Source of the DNA: JALYTY01 sp964546935
GTDB lineage: Bacteria; Vulcanimicrobiota; Vulcanimicrobiia; Vulcanimicrobiales; Vulcanimicrobiaceae
Assembly: GCA_964546935.1 (NCBI GenBank)
Contig: CAZJLJ010000003.1
Coordinates: 1-64,000 of the forward strand
Direction: 5' to 3'
Length of the DNA: 64,000 nucleotides
Positions 60,157 through 64,000 of the stretch are shown here, piece after piece. Position numbers and translations under genes: made by a program. The notes below the pieces were generated by a model. The model was not told the origin of the DNA, ran no database searches, and saw only the letters and a program-made list of their open reading frames with translations. Position 1 is the first letter of the stretch. Each line of letters starts with the position of its first letter.

Positions 60157-60981
60157 ATGGGTTTCTCGGCTCGCGTTCTGCTCGACTCGATCAGTCCTGC
60201 GGGGGTACGCCTCACCACGATGGAGGTAACGTTCCCCCGCTTCATCTTGTCCGAATTTAACACGCACCGCGTTTTTTCAAAAAATAGCGCGAGTTCTCGT
60301 GCAATTCCAACAAGCAAATTGATTCAGCGCGTGCTGGAAGAGCCGGCAATGCCCGTTGAATGGGGCAAAAACAAAAAAGGCATGTCGGCCGATGAAGAGC
60401 TGGATACCGATGAAAAGCTCAGCGCCGAAGCCACGTGGCTGGCGGCTCGCGATCGCGCGGTAGAGTTCGCGAAGCAGTTCGCCGATCAGCAAGTTCACAA
60501 GCAAATCACGAACCGGATTCTCGAACCGTTCATGTGGCACACGGTGATTGTCACGGCAACGGAATGGGACAACTTTTACAAACTGCGCTGCGCGCCAAAT
60601 GCGCAACCGGAAATTCGCGTTGCGGCCAATCTAATGCGGCAAGCGTTCGCGGCTAGTAAGCCTAAGACGGTAGCAATCGGCGATTGGCATTTGCCGCTGA
60701 TTCAGGACGATGAACGCGCTCTGCCGCTAGAAGAACAGAAGAAAATCAGTGTTGCGCGATGCGCTCGCGTTTCATATCTTACGCACGACGGGAAACGCAA
60801 CGTCGAAGCCGATCTAGACTTGTTCACGCGCTTGAAGAGCGATCGTCATCTCAGTCCGTTCGAGCATGTCGCAACGCCGAGCGAGGATAGCGACTTCCAT
60901 GCTAATTTCCGCGGTTGGGTGCAGATGCGTAAGGCGATCGAAGCAGAACTGCCGCACGAGAAATTGTCCGAGCCTGTCTAG
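60157..60981 (+). CDS. thyX: FAD-dependent thymidylate synthase (ThyX-like)
   Basis: A 274-residue flavin enzyme that methylates dUMP to dTMP with methylene-tetrahydrofolate. The ThyX signature RHRx7SxR appears as THRx7SSR (residues 36-48, THRVFSKNSASSR), with Thr for the first Arg. Other blocks are ITNRILEPFMWHTVIVTATEWDNFYKLR and HLSPFEHVATP. It follows ftsZ after 12 bases and is probably in the same operon. This subfamily, with an insertion of about 40 residues after the motif, is also found in phages and other bacteria. Confidence 0.85.
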   Translation: MGFSARVLLDSISPAGVRLTTMEVTFPRFILSEFNTHRVFSKNSASSRAIPTSKLIQRVLEEPAMPVEWGKNKKGMSADEELDTDEKLSAEATWLAARDRAVEFAKQFADQQVHKQITNRILEPFMWHTVIVTATEWDNFYKLRCAPNAQPEIRVAANLMRQAFAASKPKTVAIGDWHLPLIQDDERALPLEEQKKISVARCARVSYLTHDGKRNVEADLDLFTRLKSDRHLSPFEHVATPSEDSDFHANFRGWVQMRKAIEAELPHEKLSEPV

Positions 60982-61057
60982 AAAACTCCTTCGCGGAGGA
61001 GTACAATCGCCGAGTACCGGGTCAGTTCATTGTAGCTGAAGCGGAGGGCGCCATACG

Positions 61058-61348
61058 ATGGAACTTCCTCAAGCCCATAAGCTGCTCCAAGAGTCGCTCG
61101 ATTTGCTACGTTTTTCAAAATTGAATGTACGTGTATGCAATGACGCCGCTCGTGCCATTGTCGGCCCCGACAATCGCGCGGTTTTCCTGAAAATAAAGAA
61201 GCACCCCGACACCTCGAACGATTGGCGCATTCTAGCATTCGAAAACGATGAAGCTGTGAAGATGTTCGAACCTGCGAGCAATGCTGTCGATATAGCAGGT
61301 TTCGTTTCAGACGCCTTAATGGCGTCGCCGCGTACCGGACAACGCTGA
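61058..61348 (+). CDS. Small hypothetical protein, 96 residues
   Basis: A soluble protein with a mixed alpha/beta pattern. Two N-terminal helices (LPQAHKLLQESLDLLRFSKLN) lead to strands with several Lys and Arg (AIVGPDNRAVFLKIKKHP), then WRILAFENDEAVKMFEPASNAVDIAGFVSDALM. GGAGG precedes ATG 61058 and TACAAT (61002-61007) could be a -10 box. The last 33 bases overlap the end of the antitoxin remnant on the other strand. No family recognised. Confidence 0.6.
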   Translation: MELPQAHKLLQESLDLLRFSKLNVRVCNDAARAIVGPDNRAVFLKIKKHPDTSNDWRILAFENDEAVKMFEPASNAVDIAGFVSDALMASPRTGQR

Positions 61349-61658
61349 AAACGTCCGCCTCACCAGACGCGTCGTCTCGCGTGGGCGTATTTCGCGCTTG
61401 ATTTCCGCTTCGAGTTCGTCTTTAGCGACGTCGAGGTCGTATTTAGATTGCAGATCCATCCAGGAATCTCGGTGTCGTGCCGAAGTAATAGGCAAGCCGT
61501 AGTGAAGTATCGGCACTAATCGCGCGTTTGGCCTTCACGATTTCGGCGATCCGGGAGATCGGGACGCGCAACGCGATGGCAAGCGCATTTGCACTCATGT
61601 CCAATGGCTTCCGCACAACCGCAGCAAGTACGTGGAACAAAGATAGCGCCGCGCTCAA
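61316..61658 (-). pseudogene. higA-like antitoxin remnant, frameshifted
   Basis: On the minus strand one frame gives KPLDMSANALAIALRVPISRIAEIVKAKRAISADTSLRLAYYFGTTPRF, the XRE helix-turn-helix of HigA antitoxins. The other frame continues WMDLQSKYDLDVAKDELEAEIKRE, the usual HigA tail. One extra C near 61463 separates them and brings a stop after LDGSAI. The N-terminus is also shortened: the HPGE block is missing. No HigB toxin gene lies beside it. The gene was probably inactivated after the loss of its toxin, unless the frameshift is a sequencing error. Confidence 0.8.
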
Positions 61659-61672
61659 GGCGGGTTCTTAGG

Positions 61673-62362
61673 TCATTGCATTGAGCCGTTCCGAGAGAGC
61701 CATGCGGGGTATCCATACGAGTTCTCTGCGACGAGCGGCTCGTATGGAAATGCTTTTAACACCCATGAGGCAGTTTGTTCGACTACGCCAACCAATTCCG
61801 ACTCGTTATCAGGTTGTCCGAAAGCCTCGAAGCCGCAAGTCCACCACGGCGATTCTAAGAGCGTAAGCGAAGTCAGCTCGACGCTGCACCCGCGCTCGAT
61901 CGCTTTATCGATGCCGACTGCACGTGCCGCGCCGTTAAGGATGGAGTACTTTCGCTGAATTCGCGTCTTTTCGACACAAGTCCATAACGCTTTGCTTGTT
62001 AAAGGTGAATCAGCTGATGTCAGTTCTGGCCGCTCGATTGCAACTTTATGCCACAGCTCGACTTGGCCCGTACAACCGGAGCCGAATGCAAATCGACCAG
62101 CGGCGCGATTGCGTACTTTTATTTCGAGATTGCCGCTAGTGCCGGCGCGAAGTTTCGCACCGATGTGTTCGCAGTCCGGGATCCGCAAATAAAAGTCTTC
62201 ACGTGATTCGAATCGTTCGCAAAGCTCCGGCGAGTCGATGGCCTGCACGAACCAGCGCTGGACGTCGTCGGGGAGTACCCCGCTGGAAAACCATCTGACC
62301 TCTGCGGTTTCGATCAAGACGCGTACCCGAAGAAGCTGAGAGTGCCCGCCGTAGCGGCGCAC
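61673..62362 (-). CDS. CYTH-like hypothetical protein
   Basis: A 229-residue protein I do not recognise for certain. It opens with VLIETAEVRWFSSGVLPDDVQRWF, then YLRIPDCEHIGAKLRAGTSGNLEIKVRNR, GQVELWHKVAIERP, a long middle, and late strand block CSVELTSLTLLESPWWTCGFEAFGQ. The EVRWF start, LEIKVR strand and ELW strand recall CYTH/triphosphate-tunnel enzymes, which act on triphosphates or thiamine triphosphate; the full ExExK signature is not present. It lies upstream of the antitoxin remnant on the same strand. Confidence 0.55.
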   Translation of the reverse strand: MRRYGGHSQLLRVRVLIETAEVRWFSSGVLPDDVQRWFVQAIDSPELCERFESREDFYLRIPDCEHIGAKLRAGTSGNLEIKVRNRAAGRFAFGSGCTGQVELWHKVAIERPELTSADSPLTSKALWTCVEKTRIQRKYSILNGAARAVGIDKAIERGCSVELTSLTLLESPWWTCGFEAFGQPDNESELVGVVEQTASWVLKAFPYEPLVAENSYGYPAWLSRNGSMQ

Positions 62363-62394
62363 GGGACATTAAGGGCTTCTTTATTTCCGACTTA

Positions 62395-63750
62395 TTGCGG
62401 AATAGTTATGAGATATGGCATAACAGATGGCAAGCGAGCGACCGACTAGTCGCTCTCGGTTTGATTCTGCCAGGGAGATCGGGTGTGGCTCTTTCGACAG
62501 AGCCTCGGGCGCTTTTGCTCGAGGGCGGCTTTCCTACCGTTCGGCGCGCGGCCGATGGACTCATCGACGAACCGGTGGAGCGCGGTGATGCCCCGCCTGC
62601 GATTAGGGCGGTCGATGAAATGCATCAAACAGCGATCCAAGCCGGGGCCTCGGATATTCATATCGAGCCGGCGCACGAGGGGGGACGCGTTCGCCAGCGG
62701 GTCGACGGCATTCTCATCGAGGTGCGCCGGTTACCCCCATCGCTTTTCCCACAGATTGTTTCGCGCATCAAATTACTGGCCGGCATGGATATCGCGGACA
62801 AACGGCAACCGCAGGATGGACGCTATCAAATCGATCTAGATAGCCGCTCACTAGATGCGCGCGTTTCTTCGATGCCTACTATCGCAGGCGAAAAGCTGGT
62901 CGTTCGACTTTTGGACATGCACGCGTGCGTGCCGAGTCTTGAAAATCTTGGGATGCCGATCCACTTGCTCGAGCGTTATCGCGCACTGGTACACGCTCCA
63001 CACGGTTTCGTCGTTGTTTGTGGCCCGACAGGCAGCGGCAAAACTACCACGCTTTACGCATCGCTAAGTGAACGGAACGTTGAAGGGCAACACCTCTGCA
63101 GCGTTGAGGACCCTGTCGAGGTGCGTCTCCCCGGCGTCGCTCAAGTGCAGGTTCATACGCGCGCAGGCGTTACGTTTGCAGTCGCGTTGCGTTCCTTTCT
63201 GAGACAAGATCCGAACGTTATCATGGTCGGTGAGATTCGAGACGCCGAGACGGCCGGCGTCGCTATTTCAGCGGCCCTCTCGGGGCAACTTGTCGTTGCA
63301 AGCTTACATGCAAATGATGCTCCGCGCGCAATAGAACGACTCGTAGAGCTCGGTGTAAAGAGAGCCGCAATTGCCGCGGCGCTCTCGTGTGTCGTCGCGC
63401 AGCGTCTCATCAGAAGAATTTGTGACGAATGCCGCAGCAAATCGGTGATTTCGAAAAAAGACGCGTCGTTACTCGGCGTTCCCGACCGGACCACGATCTT
63501 TGAACCGGTGGGATGCACCCGGTGCGACGGTACCGGCTATCGCGGTCGCGTTGGAATTTTCGAATTCTTTAACATAACCAACGAAATTCGTGGCGCAATC
63601 GCACGTGGCGAGTCCTACGTGGAGCTCGTTCGCATGGCCGGCAAAGGCGGGTATGTGCCGATGTTGACGGACGCGATCGCCAGGCTTGTAAACGGGGAAA
63701 CAAGCGTTGCTGAATTGCGACGCGTCCTTTCGTTAGGAGAAGAAGCGTGA
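62395..63750 (+). CDS. PilB/GspE-type secretion ATPase
   Basis: A 451-residue hexameric ATPase of the type IV pilus/type II secretion family. Conserved blocks are ASDIHIEPAHEGGRVRQRVDG, Walker A GPTGSGKTT at residues 210-218, Asp box VEDPVEVRLPGVAQVQVH, Walker B ILRQDPNVIMVGEIRDAETA-type, His box ASLHANDA, and the tetra-Cys zinc motif ICDEC...CTRCDG. It is about 100 residues short of PilB because the N-terminal MshEN domain is missing. The start is uncertain (TTG 62395). A PilT-like gene overlaps its stop (GTGA). Confidence 0.88.
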   Translation: MRNSYEIWHNRWQASDRLVALGLILPGRSGVALSTEPRALLLEGGFPTVRRAADGLIDEPVERGDAPPAIRAVDEMHQTAIQAGASDIHIEPAHEGGRVRQRVDGILIEVRRLPPSLFPQIVSRIKLLAGMDIADKRQPQDGRYQIDLDSRSLDARVSSMPTIAGEKLVVRLLDMHACVPSLENLGMPIHLLERYRALVHAPHGFVVVCGPTGSGKTTTLYASLSERNVEGQHLCSVEDPVEVRLPGVAQVQVHTRAGVTFAVALRSFLRQDPNVIMVGEIRDAETAGVAISAALSGQLVVASLHANDAPRAIERLVELGVKRAAIAAALSCVVAQRLIRRICDECRSKSVISKKDASLLGVPDRTTIFEPVGCTRCDGTGYRGRVGIFEFFNITNEIRGAIARGESYVELVRMAGKGGYVPMLTDAIARLVNGETSVAELRRVLSLGEEA

Positions 63751-64000
63751 GTTCAACATCGGCTGTGCGCCTCACGGATGCGCTGCATGTAGCGCGATCG
63801 CGGAACGCCTCGGACATTCACTTGAATCCGAAGGATCCGCCGGCAATCCGTGTTGACGGTTGTCTCGAACACCTAAATGGGCCGGCAATGGAGCGCGAGG
63901 AACTGTATGCGATCGCGGCGGCGTTGTTCGACAAAAGGCAGGTCGATAAAGTCAACGCCGGCGTAGACGTTTCGACAACACATATCGATGATGTTCTCGG
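63747..64000 (+). CDS. PilT-like ATPase, 5' part only
   Basis: The first 84 codons of a second secretion/pilus ATPase. It starts with GTG 63747 in the stop of the PilB/GspE-type gene. ALHVARSRNASDIHLNPKDPPAIRVDG is the PAS-like N-terminal domain of PilT/PilB retraction and extension ATPases. It runs off the window before Walker A, so the choice between PilT and GspE cannot be made. The pair suggests a pilus or secretion cluster continuing to the right. Confidence 0.8.
   Translation, partial: MSSTSAVRLTDALHVARSRNASDIHLNPKDPPAIRVDGCLEHLNGPAMEREELYAIAAALFDKRQVDKVNAGVDVSTTHIDDVL

Overview
The window looks like a piece of chromosome from a diderm, aerobic, chemo-organotrophic bacterium with mid-50s percent GC (estimated by eye). 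An outer membrane is implied by a complete RND efflux tripartite system with a TolC/OprM-type lipoprotein. Aerobic respiration is implied by a cbb3-type oxidase cluster and a succinate:quinone reductase. The gene mix (a heterodisulfide-reductase-like SdhE in place of SdhC/D, a PPi-type phosphofructokinase, ThyX, many small secreted proteins, GTG/TTG starts, four-base stop/start overlaps) would suit a deep-branching phylum such as Eremiobacterota (WPS-2/Vulcanimicrobiota). That placement is inference and was not tested by any search. No CRISPR array, insertion sequence, prophage or tRNA gene was seen.

Layout. 1-710: 3' end of a 23S rRNA gene, a 5S rRNA gene and its terminator. 0.8-7.5 kb: MFS transporter, two paralogous PQQ-type sugar-dehydrogenase propellers, PPi-phosphofructokinase, HAD phosphatase, Spy-like protein, YjbQ. 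7.5-11.7 kb: VOC protein and ATP-type PEP carboxykinase, then a secreted P1 peptidase, GNAT and VOC operon. 11.7-16.5 kb: cbb3 oxidase operon (ccoN, ccoO, a 57-residue CcoQ-like subunit, an unusual cytochrome c subunit) and an aldehyde dehydrogenase. 16.5-18.8 kb: two small genes, one with a terminator hairpin inside it, and secreted or basic proteins. 18.8-22.5 kb: sdhA-sdhB-sdhE. 22.5-30.6 kb: patatin-like lipase, RND efflux operon, MgtC. 30.6-36.2 kb: DUF1254/1214 protein, CarH-like MerR regulator, formylglycine-generating enzyme, MntP/YtaF-like exporter, diguanylate cyclase.

36.3-42.6 kb is a co-directional run of dnaE-hisD-Cof phosphatase-ftsQ. 42.6-57.6 kb, lying between ftsQ and ftsA, is rich in regulators: chemoreceptor, PAS-GAF-PP2C-ATPase switch protein, STAS protein, two-component system, ECF sigma/anti-sigma pair and an ABC exporter, plus an amine oxidase and an RNA-ligase-like protein. 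57.8-61 kb: ftsA-ftsZ-thyX. 61-62.4 kb: a small orphan gene, a frameshifted higA antitoxin remnant and a CYTH-like protein. 62.4-64 kb: a PilB/GspE ATPase followed by the start of a PilT-like ATPase, which runs off the window.

The most unusual points are: a small basic ORF (16540-16776) with an intrinsic-terminator hairpin before its stop codon, a layout known from ribosome-rescue factors made from non-stop mRNA; a 53-bp tandem duplication at the histidine kinase/secreted protein junction that creates an 18-residue leader peptide coupled on both sides by ATGA overlaps; an SdhB whose third cluster motif has four cysteines, beside SdhE and with no membrane anchor genes; and a CarH-type MerR protein that keeps the cobalamin-ligand His but has lost the Glu-His light-sensing pair.
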